A stretch of 64,000 nucleotides of DNA from Boesenbergia rotunda (taxonomy: Eukaryota > Streptophyta > Magnoliopsida > Zingiberales > Zingiberaceae). The notes beneath the pieces were generated by a model that did not search any database, was not told where the DNA came from, and was given only the letters and a program-made list of their open reading frames with translations. Positions within the stretch are counted from its first letter, which is position 1. The number at the start of each line of letters is the position of its first letter. The translations under genes were made by a program, and so were the position numbers. This document shows, piece after piece, positions 1-10,170 of this stretch. The stretch spans positions 1 through 64,000 of the forward strand of contig JAGFNQ010009472.1 of the NCBI GenBank assembly GCA_024364735.1, in the 5' to 3' direction.

Positions 1-887
1 TAATTTCAGTTCTGCATACGAATTCTGTTTCTGAATATTTCTGGATTAGCTACTTAGTTTCATTCCTGAATTGTTTTGCTGTAATTGAGCTTCAATTCTT
101 CACGTTAAGTAGTTTAGGAGTTTGTTTAGTGAAAAATCAGAGTTAATTTCAGTTAGATTTCACTTTATTGTTTGCGTGCCATTGTTATTGTTTGTGTATC
201 AGTTTTGTCCTTGTGATTCAGATTTAATTTCTGTAAATTCTTAGCTGTAGCTTCTGAGCTTCGTGCCAATGAACATTAGCTTTTTTTAGGTTGTCTGAAT
301 TTAGATTAGGGACTTCAAGTTCAGCTTGCATTACTTGTTTCAGTTTGCGTTTCAGTTTACAGCATTGCATATCAATTTTTCTTCCTTTATATCAGTTGTG
401 TCTTGAGCTCCTGAATTATGTATCGAGCTAGCCATAGTTTTCTTGTCTGCACTTACCTTGTAGCTTGTTGCATCCCCAAAGCCTTAGTATCAATCTTTGC
501 ATTTAGTTTTAGCCGAATTGCTGCACATCAGTGTCTATTTCAGCTAGTTTCAGTATTAAGTCTGCAAGTTTTCCTTCAGTTGTAGCCTTGTGAATTTCGT
601 GCCAAGTAACTTTAGTTTTCTTTTCTTTTCTTAAGCTTTTCTGAATTTAAGTTAGTGATTCAATTTCAGCTTGCATCTGTTAGTTCTTTACTTAATTAAT
701 TACTGCATTTCTGCATTTAGTTTATACCGCATTTCATTTCAATTCTGCATTCCAATCACTCTGCACATCAGCTGGTCGGAACCTTTGTTACTGCATTTAT
801 TTGTTTCTGCACTTTGCATTTGAATTGTTTGCTTCACCTTTATTCACATCAGTACGTTTCATCAGTTTATAGATCTACACGTAGTAT
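1..887 (+). repeat. partial LTR of the large-LTR non-autonomous family
   Basis: T-rich non-coding DNA that aligns by eye with the plus-strand LTR at about 35,590-36,400 (shared stretches around GAATTCTGTTT, TTTCAATTCTTCA, TAGTTTAGGA and TTGCGTGCCA). It lacks the terminal TGATAAGTACC start and the PBS seen in the copy at 34476, so it is an internal LTR piece truncated on the right and cut by the window edge on the left. The track TATCCTTTTGGCACATA occurs twice (near 885 and 923) between this fragment and the satellite. No gene is seen here. Confidence 0.6.
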
Positions 888-940
888 CCTTTTGGCACAT
901 AAACTTTCATTTTCTTCCCTTGGTATCCTTTTGGCACATA

Positions 941-2053
941 GTCTGGGTGCTACGGATTCCCAACCAAGAATAAAAAACCCTAATACCTCGCGGTGCTGCG
1001 GATGCCCGGGTACTTAGGCTTGGTCTAGGTGCTACGGACACTCAACCTAGAATCAAAACTCTAATACCTTGTAGTGCTGCGGATGCCCGAGGTACATACG
1101 CTTGGATTGGTTGCTACGGACTCCCAACCAAGAATCAAAAACCCTAATACCTCGAGGTGCTGCGGATGCCCAGGGTACTTAGGCTTGGTCTGGGTGCTAC
1201 GGACTCCCATCCATGAATCAAAAACCCTAATATCTCGCGGTGCTGTGGATGCCCGGGGTACTTAGGCTTGGTCTGGGTGCTACGGACCCCCAGCCAAGAA
1301 TAAAAAACCCTAATAAGACTGGGTGCTGTAGACTCCCAGCCAAGAATCAAAACTCTAATACCTCGTGGTGCTGCGGATGCCCGGGGTACTTAGGCTTGGT
1401 CTGGGTGCTACGGATTCTTAACCAAGAATCAAAACCTTAATACCTCGCAGTGCTGCGAATGCCTGGGGTACTTAGGCTTGGTCTGGGTGCTACGGACTCC
1501 AAACCAAGAATCAAAACCCAAATACGTCGCGGTGCAGTGGATGCCCAGGCTACTTAGGCTTGGTCTGGGTGCTATAGACTCCAAGCCAAGAATCAAAACC
1601 CTAATACCTTGCGGTGCTGTACTTAGGCTTGGTCTGGGTGCTACGGACTCCCAACCAAGAATCAAGACCCTAATACCTCGCAGTGTTGCGGATGCCCAGG
1701 GTACTTATGCTTGGATTCGGTGCTACAGGCTCTCAACCAAAAATCAAAAACCCTAATACCTCACAGTGCTGCGGATGCCCGGGGGTACTTAGGCTTGGTC
1801 TGGGTGTTGCGGACCCTCAGCCAAGAATCCAAAACCCTAATACCTCGCGGTGCTGCGGATGCCCGGGGTACTTAGGCTTGGTCTGGGTGCTACGGACCCC
1901 CAGCCAAGAATCCAAAACCCGAATAAGTCTGGGTGCTACAGACCCCCAGCCAAGAATCAAAACTATAATACCTCGCGGTGCTGCGGATGCCCGGGGTACT
2001 TAAGCTTGGTTTGGGTGCTACGGACTCCTAACCAAGAATCAAAACCTTAATAC
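941..2053 (+). repeat. 83-bp satellite array, block 1
   Basis: About 13 head-to-tail monomers of roughly 82-84 bp. Each contains the landmarks GTGCTGCGGATGCCCGGGGT, ACTTAGGCTTGGTCTGGGTG, CTACGGACTCCCAACCAAGA and ATCAAAAACCCTAATACCTC. Some monomers are shortened or carry an extra GTCTGGGTGCTAC segment. The many short ORFs across it are reading frames of the repeat, because the same peptide recurs in shifted frames and on both strands. It is the same array as the blocks at 3375, 11520 and 21295, separated only by later insertions. Confidence 0.92.
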
Positions 2054-3374
2054 TGTTGGATCGAGAAAGACCGATAGAGGGGGGGGGGGTGAATATCGAA
2101 AAATGTTCGGATTTAAAAGAAAGAGTAAGTGCGCGGCAGAATAAAATCAAACAACGCAAACACCAAGGTTTTACTTGGTTCGGAGCCTGGGTCGACTCCT
2201 ACTCCAAGGCCCACGGTCGTTGACCGTTTACTTTGGGCAATTCTATAGTGCGCAAAACGGTTACAAAGTGAGATTACAAAATTACTGTAAATAGAAATAT
2301 ACACTTTGTTTTACCAACTCCCGGTGTAGATCGAGTTTCGGTGCAGTGGGAGGTTGACGGCGCTTCGTTCTTGAGTCGGGAAGTTTCCGGAGCAGAGCGC
2401 GGTCGTCAGAGCGTTTGGATGCGTTGAATGAAAGCAGTGTTGTGAAGCCTGGGGTCGAGGGGTGCTATTTATAGCCCCTAGGGCGCCCTGGACGTCGGGG
2501 GCGCCCTGCCACGTGTCATCCGATCCGTGCTATACTCCGGTCAAGCGTTATCCCACCGGAATAGGGATGAGGTTTGACCTCTGGGGCGCCTTGGTCGCTG
2601 AGGGCGCCTTGGTTGACCCGGTCTTCTCGGCTGGATAGAGTTAATCGCCTTGGCTGGCTTAGGCGCGAAGCGCCTTGGCTCCTGAAGGCGCCTTCGGCGC
2701 TGAGGGCGCCTTGGCTGCTGAGGGTGCCTTGCCCAGTAAGCAACCGAAGCCCATTTTGCTTCGCTTGGTTCTGGTTCACCTTGAGGGCGCCCTGGACACT
2801 CAGGGCGCCTTACTCAGCTGTTGCCTCACTCCTTTGAGGCTCTCTGAGTTGCAGACACACGTTCCTTCGGTCCTGCATCAAGGGTTAGTCCAAAACACAA
2901 TGAAATTAATTATTTTATACAGCCTTAGCTGTCTTGGTTCTGACTTTGGTCTCCAAAATGGAGCCCTAGGTCGAACCGACGCCTACTGTTCCCTCGACGG
3001 GGAACGCGTCCTCACCTACTCCACTCGGGAGAGTTTACCTGATGCCAACCGCTCCTTTGGTTGGACTTTTGCCTGACGGTCCTTTGTCAGGTCTTGTGAG
3101 CTGGCAGTCCTTCGCCAGTTGCCTAGCAGTCCTTCGCTAGGGCCTAGCAGTCCTGCGCTAGGGCTTTTGGTGCTGGCAGTCCTTCGCCAGTGCCTAGCAG
3201 TCCTTCGCTAGGGCTTTTGGTGCTGGCAGTCCTTCGCCAGTGCCTAGCAGTCCTTCGCTAGGGCTTTTTCTGCACACTTGTTTAACTTGTTAGAAAACAA
3301 GAAAGACTTAACTTTTGACCTATGTTGCCATTATCAAAACACAGGTTTGACTTAGGTGCATTTCTGCACCAACA
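2054..3374 (-). mobile_element. solo LTR, SIRE-like copia, minus strand
   Basis: A single 1,321-bp LTR beginning TGTTGGATCGAG and ending CACCAACA on the plus strand, so its transcription sense is minus. It is flanked by a perfect 5-bp duplication AATAC (2049-2053 and 3375-3379) inside the satellite; deleting the LTR and one AATAC restores a normal monomer. No PBS, PPT or coding region is attached, so it is a solo LTR left by LTR-LTR recombination. It contains GGCGCC motifs (about 2480-2810) and a U3 hairpin array (3072-3262). Confidence 0.93.
3072..3262 (-). repeat. U3 hairpin array of the solo LTR
   Basis: Eight consecutive short inverted repeats of 18-20 bp around the core AGTCCTTC. Stems alternate between CCTAGC/GCTAGG and CTGGC/GCCAG, and the first is CCTGAC/GTCAGG at 3072. 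The changes are compensatory, so pairing is kept while the sequence changes. The same class of array sits in the U3 of the other copia LTRs of the window. Confidence 0.75.
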
Positions 3375-4362
3375 AATACCTCGCGGTGTTGTGGATGCCC
3401 GGGGTACTTAGGCTTGGTCTGGGTGCTACGGACTCCCAACCAAGAATCAAACCCAAATACGTCACAGTGCAGCCGATGCCCAAGCTACTTAGGCTTGGTC
3501 TAGGTGCTACAGACTCCTAGCCAAGAATCAAAACCCTAATACCTCGCGGTGCTGCGGATGCCCGGGGTACTTAAGCTTGGTCTGGGTGCTACGGACACCC
3601 AACCAAGAATCAAGACCCTAATACCTCGCAGTGCTGCGGATGCCCGGGGTACTTATGCTTGGTCTGGGTGTTACGGGCTCCCAACCAAAAATCAAAAACC
3701 CTTATACGTCGCAGTGCTGCGGATGCCCGGGGTACTTAGGCTTGGTCTGGGTGTTGCGGACCCTCATCCAAGAATCCAAAACCTTAATACCTCGCGGTGC
3801 TGCAGATGCCCGGGGTACATAGGCTTGGCCTGGGTGCTACGGACTCCCAGCCAAGAATCAAAACCCTAATACCTAGAGGTGCTGCGAATGCCCGGGGTAC
3901 TTATGCTTGGTCTGGGTGCTGCGGACCCCAGCCAAGAATCTAAAACCCTAATATCTCGCGGTGCTACGGATGCCCGGAGAACTTAGGCTTGGTCTGGGCG
4001 GTACAAACTCCTAGCCAAGAATCAAAACCCTAATACCTCGCGGTGCTGCGGATGCCCAGGGTACTTAGACTTGGTCTGGGTGCTACGAGCTCCCAACCAA
4101 GAATCAAAAACTATAATACCTCGCGGTGCTGTAGATGCCCAGGGTACTTAGGCTTGGTCTGGGTGCTACGGACTCCTTATCAAGAATCAAAAACCCAAAT
4201 ACCTCGCGGTGCTGCGGATGCCCGGTGTACTTAGGCTTGGTTTGGGTGCTACGGACCCCCTGCCAAGAATCCAAAACCCTAATAAGTCTGGGTGCTACAG
4301 ACTTCCAGCCAAGAATCAAAACTCTAATACCTCGCGGTGCTGCGGATGCCCGGGGTACTTAG
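3375..4362 (+). repeat. 83-bp satellite array, block 2
   Basis: About 12 monomers continuing block 1 in the same orientation after the solo LTR. The left edge is the second AATAC target copy. The right edge is the first CTTAG target copy of the copia element inserted at 4363. Confidence 0.92.
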
Positions 4363-4473
4363 TGTTAGTGCAGGAAGCACCAGATCGAACCTTGTTTTGA
4401 TATTGGCAAAGGATTCAAAGTTAAGGGTTATTTGTTGTCTAACAATGCTGCTTGAGAGTGCAGGAAACAAAGT

Positions 4474-4768
4474 CCTAGCGAAGGGCTGCTAGGCACCTGA
4501 CGATGGGCTGTCAGGAAACCAAGTCCTGGCGAAGGGCTGCTGGGCAAAAACCAAGTCCTGGCGAAGGGCTGCTGGGCAAAAACCAAGTCCTGGCGAAGGG
4601 CTGCTGGGCGAAACTCAAGACCTGGCGAAGGGCTGCTGGGCAAAAACCAAGTCCTGGCGAAGGGCTGCTGGGCGAAACTCAAGACCTGGCGAAGGGCGGC
4701 TAGGTGAAAACCAAGTCCTGGCGAAGGGCTGCTAGGCGAAAACCAAGACCTGGCGAAGGGCTGCCGGG
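4474..4768 (+). repeat. U3 hairpin array, 5' LTR copy
   Basis: Tandem units of about 32 bp, each containing a 20-bp stem-loop such as CCTAGCGAAGGGCTGCTAGG. Other units read CCTGGC..GCTGGG, CCTGGC..GCTAGG or CCTGGC..GCCGGG; all can pair in the sense RNA using G-U wobbles. The 3' LTR copy (10282-10480) is 96 bp shorter, exactly three units. Confidence 0.8.
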
Positions 4769-5032
4769 CAAAAGTCCAACTGGAGGATCCGGTTGGCACC
4801 AGGTAAATTCTCCCGAGAGGAGTATGTGAGGACGCGTTCCCCTTGAGGGAACATTAGGCGTCGGTTCGACCTAGGGCTCCATTTTGGAGACCAAAGTCAG
4901 AACCAAGACAGCCAAGGCTGTGTAAAATTAACTTATTAATTGCTGTTTTGGACTAACCCTGGATGCAGGACCGAGGGACTGTGTTTCTGCAGCTCAGAGA
5001 GCCTCAAAGGAGTGAGGCAGTAGCTGAGCAGG

Positions 5033-5385
5033 GCGCCCCGGATGTTTCGGGCGCTCCAGAGTCAACCCAAAGTCAGCAGAGCAAGGAAAAGCCCCGACAG
5101 CAGCACATTTGGGGGCGCCCCGGATGTTTCGGGCGCCCCGCGCGCATCGGGCGCCCCGCGTGTCGCGGGCGCCCACTGTGCCACGCCACTGGCAGCTGCA
5201 GCAGCTCACCCTCGCGAAGAAGATGAAGCCTTGACCGGTCAACCCGGGCGCCCCGCGCGCGTCGGGCGCCTCAGTCAACTGTTATCCCGAAGTCGAAGCG
5301 ATCAGTCACGACCGAGAGCACGCCGGATCACAAGCCACGTGGGGGGGCGCCCCAAGCATCCCAGGCGCCCCCAGTCCTATATAAA
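5033..5385 (+). promoter_or_regulatory. GGGCGCCC palindrome array and TATA box of the 5' LTR
   Basis: About eight to nine copies of the palindrome GGGCGCCC or close variants, often spaced about 18-20 bp, end just before TATATAAA at 5378-5385. This is the expected place for the RNA polymerase II promoter driving the element; the transcript would start about 30 bp downstream. The 3' LTR has the same layout with TATATAAA at 11096-11103. The array as upstream control element is inference; the TATA box position is direct. Confidence 0.65.
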
Positions 5386-5803
5386 GGACCCTCGACCCTC
5401 TTCTTCAGCAAGAAAATTCTTCGGACACTTCCACGCTCTTCTGCTCTCGTACTTTGCTCCAGATACTGCCCAACTCGAGCTGACGACGTCCCGCTGCCCC
5501 GAAATCTTCGATCTAATCCGGACGTCGGTAAAAGAAGAGCATAATTCTTGTTATATAAGTTTACTGCACTTATTCTGTATTCAATAATTGTAAACTGGTT
5601 TACGAACTTATAGAATTGCCCGCAGAAAACGGTCAACGACCGTGGGCCTTGGAGTAGGAGTCGCCCCAGGCTCCGAACCAAGTAAAAATCTTGGTGTTCG
5701 CATTGTCTGATTTTAATTATTCCGCTACGCAATTGCTCTTTACGAAATCCGAACGATTTGCGACATTCACCCCCCCCTCTATCGCATCTCTCGATCCAAC
5801 GAG

Positions 5804-5815
5804 TGGTATCAGAGC
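5804..5815 (+). other. primer binding site, initiator tRNA-Met type
   Basis: TGGTATCAGAGC lies two bases after the 5' LTR end. This is the usual plant copia primer site, complementary to the 3' end of initiator methionine tRNA, and starts minus-strand DNA synthesis. Confidence 0.95.
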
Positions 5816-6277
5816 GGGGAATTCAAACTTGGTGCAACCACCAGTTTGAAAGTTTTTTTCGGATTTACGAATTTTTTTTAATTTTATTTCTTTACTTTTT
5901 GTTAATCAACGCAACTCAATCTCGTTCGCCTTTTTCAATTTTGAATTTTCATCTTTTCACCATAAGTCTGAATTAATAAAACGAATAATTCTTAAAAATT
6001 TGTCATAAATTTTTATTATTATTATTTTAATATTATTTCTCGAAATTCGTGCCACTTTAATTCGAGTAATCTTTTAACTCTTATTTTTCACCATTAATCA
6101 GAATATTCATTTCCCAAAAATTTTGTCTCAAATTTTTTTTATTATTTTATTATTATTCTGCCTCGAAATTCGTGCAACTTTTTTTGGGCAATTTTTTTTC
6201 TTCTTCTCCCGCACTACTAATCCAAGACCAAGTCTTGGTACATTCTGTTAGTTCTTTTGTGTGCAAGAAGTTATTTT

Positions 6278-7462
6278 ATGGCCAACCAAGAGTGGAACAG
6301 TGCCCGTCCACCGCTATTCTCCGGCGAGAACTTCAGCTTTTGGAGAAGACAAATGGAGTCCCTTCTGAAGACCCATATGGACATATGGATGATCATTCAA
6401 ACAGGGTTCCACCTCCCTACAGAAGATGGACTATCAATTGCATGGGATAAACTGGATGAACCAACCCTCAACCAAATTGAGACTGATGCAAGAGCAACTG
6501 CAATTCTTCAATGCGGTCTAACCAACGAACAACTCAAGCTAGTCGGTTCATTTGGATGTGCTAGAGAAATTTGGGAGAAATTGATCAATCTTCATCAGGA
6601 AATCTCAGATGAAGAAGAAGATCAGGTAAGTTATCTTGCACTCTCGGTCCAAGCACAGACAGCCGAGTCAGAGTCTGAACCTGAACCCAGAGTCGAAATC
6701 GAACCAGCAGAATCAGACGACGAACTGACTGACATGGTAACCAATTTCAAATTCTTTTCTAAATTAGAATTAAATAATCAAGCTGATACTGCAATGGTCG
6801 AGGAAGGTATAACTTTTGCAGGGAAAACTCCAAGAGAACCACCAAAGAAGGAGCTTCAACCGATACCCAAGTCCGACTCAGACACGGAATCAGAAGATGA
6901 ATTTAGATCCGAGACAGCAACAATTAAGGGGGAGATTCCTAATAAGGAATCAAAAGGTAAAATTACAAATTTGAATTTTAAAAATCATATAATTTGTTAC
7001 ATATGCAGGGAGAGAGGGCACTACCAAACTAAGTGTCCTACCCGTAAGATTCAAACGATACCACCGACGGCAACAAAGAAACGAGCTCCAAAAGCACGAA
7101 AGAACAAGAGTCGCATTCAATGCTTCAAGTGTCAGGAGGTTGGGCATTACAAAGAAGAATGCACAGATAAACGTTACAAAGATCCAGGGAAACCAACCAA
7201 AATGGGTAACTGTAATTTACATCCAAATCCACTCTTTACCTTGAATACTGATAGATTAATTAATCTCCCTTGGTCAAATTCAGATATGGATGCATGCTTA
7301 GATAACTTGATGAAATCATGTACATTAGCAAAGTCAAAATTCAAAATATTAAGACAAGAAAATGAGACTTTGAAAATTAAAATTGATATACAAGAAAAAC
7401 TGATTAATAATTTTGCAAACTTAGAAAATCCAGAAATTTCTCCTCACTGTGACATTATCTGA
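6278..7462 (+). CDS. gag: copia Gag, UBN2-type, two zinc knuckles
   Basis: A 394-residue open frame starting MANQEW. An upstream in-frame ATG at 6257 adds seven residues, but MANQEW matches the MAIQEG start of the gag at 53861, so it is preferred. Gag would form the virus-like particle and package element RNA. Residues 1-110 carry the N-terminal copia gag region (RPPLFSGENFSFWRRQME). Two CX2CX4HX4C knuckles follow: CYICRERGHYQTKC from residue 240 and CFKCQEVGHYKEEC from residue 282. A Lys/Glu-rich coiled-coil-like tail ends it. Compared with the 53861 gag, the segment around RISKRDLLLN through the LDELFSELEL region is absent, so the central UBN2 core is shortened. No stop interrupts it, unlike the other gags in the window. 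Confidence 0.88.
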   Translation: MANQEWNSARPPLFSGENFSFWRRQMESLLKTHMDIWMIIQTGFHLPTEDGLSIAWDKLDEPTLNQIETDARATAILQCGLTNEQLKLVGSFGCAREIWEKLINLHQEISDEEEDQVSYLALSVQAQTAESESEPEPRVEIEPAESDDELTDMVTNFKFFSKLELNNQADTAMVEEGITFAGKTPREPPKKELQPIPKSDSDTESEDEFRSETATIKGEIPNKESKGKITNLNFKNHIICYICRERGHYQTKCPTRKIQTIPPTATKKRAPKARKNKSRIQCFKCQEVGHYKEECTDKRYKDPGKPTKMGNCNLHPNPLFTLNTDRLINLPWSNSDMDACLDNLMKSCTLAKSKFKILRQENETLKIKIDIQEKLINNFANLENPEISPHCDII

Positions 7463-10156
7463 ATTTTTGTTTTGGCTATTCATAGGACTAGATAGCTTAA
7501 GGACTTAACCAATTACTTGAAATTTGAAAACATAGTATTGGGAGGAGGTGAGATGATAGTACGTTGGGGAAACCAACTCTAATAAGATCAAGTCTACTTG
7601 GTCTCTTTAGACTGGTGAAACCAGCCGAAGCTACCGATCCAAGACCCAAGCTAGTTAGACCAGAAAATGACCTAATTTAATTTGAAAATGAAATTTCATT
7701 AAAAGGCTTTGTCTAGGAAAGGGTGGATGATCCCATAAGGCTACGACCAAAGAAGGCCTAGTGCCTCGCCAAGACCTGGAAGCCAATTTCTGAAATTCAA
7801 ATTCAAATTATCTTTTGTCAAATTCGAATCTAACACAAATTTCAAATAATTATAGATTTTAATCTGTTTTCAAAATTAAATAACTTTTTTCAAAATAAAT
7901 GAAAATTCCTTTTCAAAATTAAATTTTACCTTCAAACCTGTCTCACAAGAACTTTTAAGGCTAACTGTTTGAAAACCCTAGATTGGGTGAGACAGGAAAA
8001 TTAAGTTCAAATTAAAATTTCTTTTATGTTGTGTTTTAATTCAGAGGATAATTCCAACATAGTCAAACCATGATTAACATAGTCAAACCTTAGTCAACTG
8101 AGTCAAACATGGTCAAACCTAGTCAACACTAAGGTCTTAGATAAAGTCAGTCTATGTCGGATACAGCGGGAGTTCTTCTTAATGCTTTTTAGATTTCTCA
8201 AAATCCTTATGCTTTAAAACTTATTTTCATCTCAAAAATAAGGCTTTCAAAAGTTGATTCAAAAGCCTTCGTATATTACTATCTATTTGAAAAATTATTT
8301 TTAAACTGTGTTATTATTCGAAATTGAGTTTTCAAAAATTTATCTCCTTGAAAGTTATCATACTCAGGAGATTGTTCAAAAGTACTTCTTTTGATCTTGA
8401 CAAACCCTAAAGACATAGAGGAAAGGTCCACTTCATGATCTACAAGGACTCCTAGGATGTGTCAAATTTAGGGGGAGTTTGATTCAAAAGAAGAATTTTT
8501 GAAATTTTTTTTGGTAATTATTTTAAAGTTATTAGATAATTCTTATAATTTAAATCAAACCCTAAAACTCAGAGGAAGATCACTTGTAGTCAACAAGCTT
8601 CCTAGGACTGGGTCAAGTTTAGGGGGAGATCAAATTAAAAGAATTGTTGAAAATTTTCAAAATATATGTTTTCATGCACTGCAAGTTTAAAATCCTTTTG
8701 AAAACATAAATAATTTTTTCGTTCAAAATATTATTATTATTGTGGCCTATAAAATTGCTTTTGAAATAATATTTACTTGGGTTGGCGAATTTCCAGGACA
8801 CTTAGGAAAATATCCTTGTAGTCAACAAGGTTTCCTAGGATTGTGTCAGACTGGAAAATAAACCAAGTCAAGCAAAATATTGTGTCTTCAAAAGGTCATA
8901 CATTTTTCAAAATGTACTAGCATATACTTTCAAAGTACTATCATTTTTTTTGAGATAGTATTTACTTGAATTGGAGAACTTTTCTAGGACACTTAGGGAA
9001 ATGTCCTTGTAATCAACAAGGTTTCCTAGGATTGTGTCAGACTGGAAAAGAAACCTAGTCAAGTAAAATATTTTATTTTCAAAATGCATAATACTTTTCA
9101 AAAATTACTCATATCTTTCAAAGTCTAATATTTTTCTAAAAAGTACTTATGTGTTTCAAATCATAATTTATTTCAAAAGTACTTATGTCTTAAAAAATGC
9201 ATAATATCTTTCAAAAAGTACTACTATATAATGTTTCCAAAAGTACAAATATTTTTCAAGGCAAAAATGTTCAAAGTGCGTGAAGCTTTTAAAGATTTGC
9301 CTACAAATACATTTTTTTTCAAAATGGAGTTAATCTAGAAATTTAAGTTTTTTATGCCTTCAAAATTATTCTAAGTATCTTCATGCTTTCAAAATTCATA
9401 GGCTCTGATACACAAATACTCTCCTTAAGACTTCCTTCAAAATATTTTTTGAATTGGACTTAAAAATGGTCTAAGGAGAAGAATTTAACATTAAGGGGGA
9501 GAGATAGGAAAGAAAAGAGGGAATCAAAATTTTCAAATTTGAATTTCAAAAACTTCTTAAGTACTTAATTTTTTTATTTTTTTTAAAATCAATTTAAGTA
9601 CTTAACTTTTTAACTTAAGTACTTAACATTTTTTCCCAAGTACTTAACTATTTCTTTCAAAAATTATTTCTAAGTCTTTCTCAAAAATTATTTCTAAGTA
9701 CTTAACAATTCATTTCAAAATTTATTTCAAGTATTTAAATGAGTTTAGTACTTAACTATTTTTAAAACCAAGTACCTGACACTTAATTTTTCAAACTTCT
9801 CAAAAGTACTTGCTTTATACTTGAAAATTATCTAAGTGTAAAAAGTTTTGAAAATATTTTTACTCTGTTTTTGAAATACTTTGTTAAAAACATGAAGCAC
9901 TTAGAAAAACTCATAAATCCCTGTTAGATACCTTGTTCACCCATGCCTGTTTTTGATATATGTCAAAGGGGGAGGAAAGGTCAAAGTTAAGAGTTGTAAA
10001 TACAAGTATTCAGGGTTTTAGGGGAAGTATGAAAAATAAATATTTTTTTTCAACTCTACATTTATTCTGTTCATAAATAGTTATACCTCATTGCTTAAAC
10101 CTTTTGTGCTTAAACTGCTATCTTTTTCCTTAACTTTGAATTGTGTTGCCATAATC
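7463..10156 (+). other. non-coding internal region replacing pol
   Basis: AT-rich DNA with no significant ORF. The first part (about 7500-7830) matches 55,575-55,880 of the other pol-less copia, including GGTGAGATGATAGTACGTT and the block around AAGGCCTAGTGCCTCGCC. From about 8040 to 9900 it holds repeated phrases: TAGTCAAACC, then GTAGTCAACAAG with CCTAGGA (near 8595, 8818, 9010) and many AAGTACTTA copies. No protease, integrase or RT motif was found on either strand. Confidence 0.8.
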
Positions 10157-10170
10157 AAAAAGGGGGAGAT
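10157..10170 (+). other. polypurine tract
   Basis: AAAAGGGGGAGAT directly precedes the 3' LTR start TGTTGG at 10171. It primes plus-strand synthesis; this purine run is typical of SIRE/Opie-type copia elements. Confidence 0.93.

Larger units (their letters stand above)
4363..5801 (+). repeat. 5' LTR of the pol-less copia element
   Basis: 1,439 bp. Begins TGTTAGTGCAGG (TGTTGG in the 3' LTR) and ends CCAACG, one base off the usual CCAACA, two bases before the PBS. In order it holds the U3 hairpin array (4474-4768), a GGGCGCCC motif array (about 5033-5373), a TATA box at 5378-5385 and a C-run ahead of the U5 end. It is 90 bp longer than the 3' LTR, explained by three extra 32-bp hairpin units and a G-run six bases shorter. 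Confidence 0.93.

Noticed and set aside
814..2050. ORFs of 60-106 codons across the satellite on both strands
   Set aside because: The same peptide recurs every ~83 bp in shifting frames; these are translations of the repeat.
941..4362. A CRISPR-like array of regular repeats
   Set aside because: Monomers are directly adjacent with no unique spacers, and the DNA is clearly nuclear plant DNA.
4428..5587. Pro/Gly/Ala-rich ORFs in copia LTRs (also 10236-11450, 16662-17304, 52785-53282, 59910-60389)
   Set aside because: They overlap on both strands, follow the hairpin and GGCGCC arrays, and change frame with array length; not genes.
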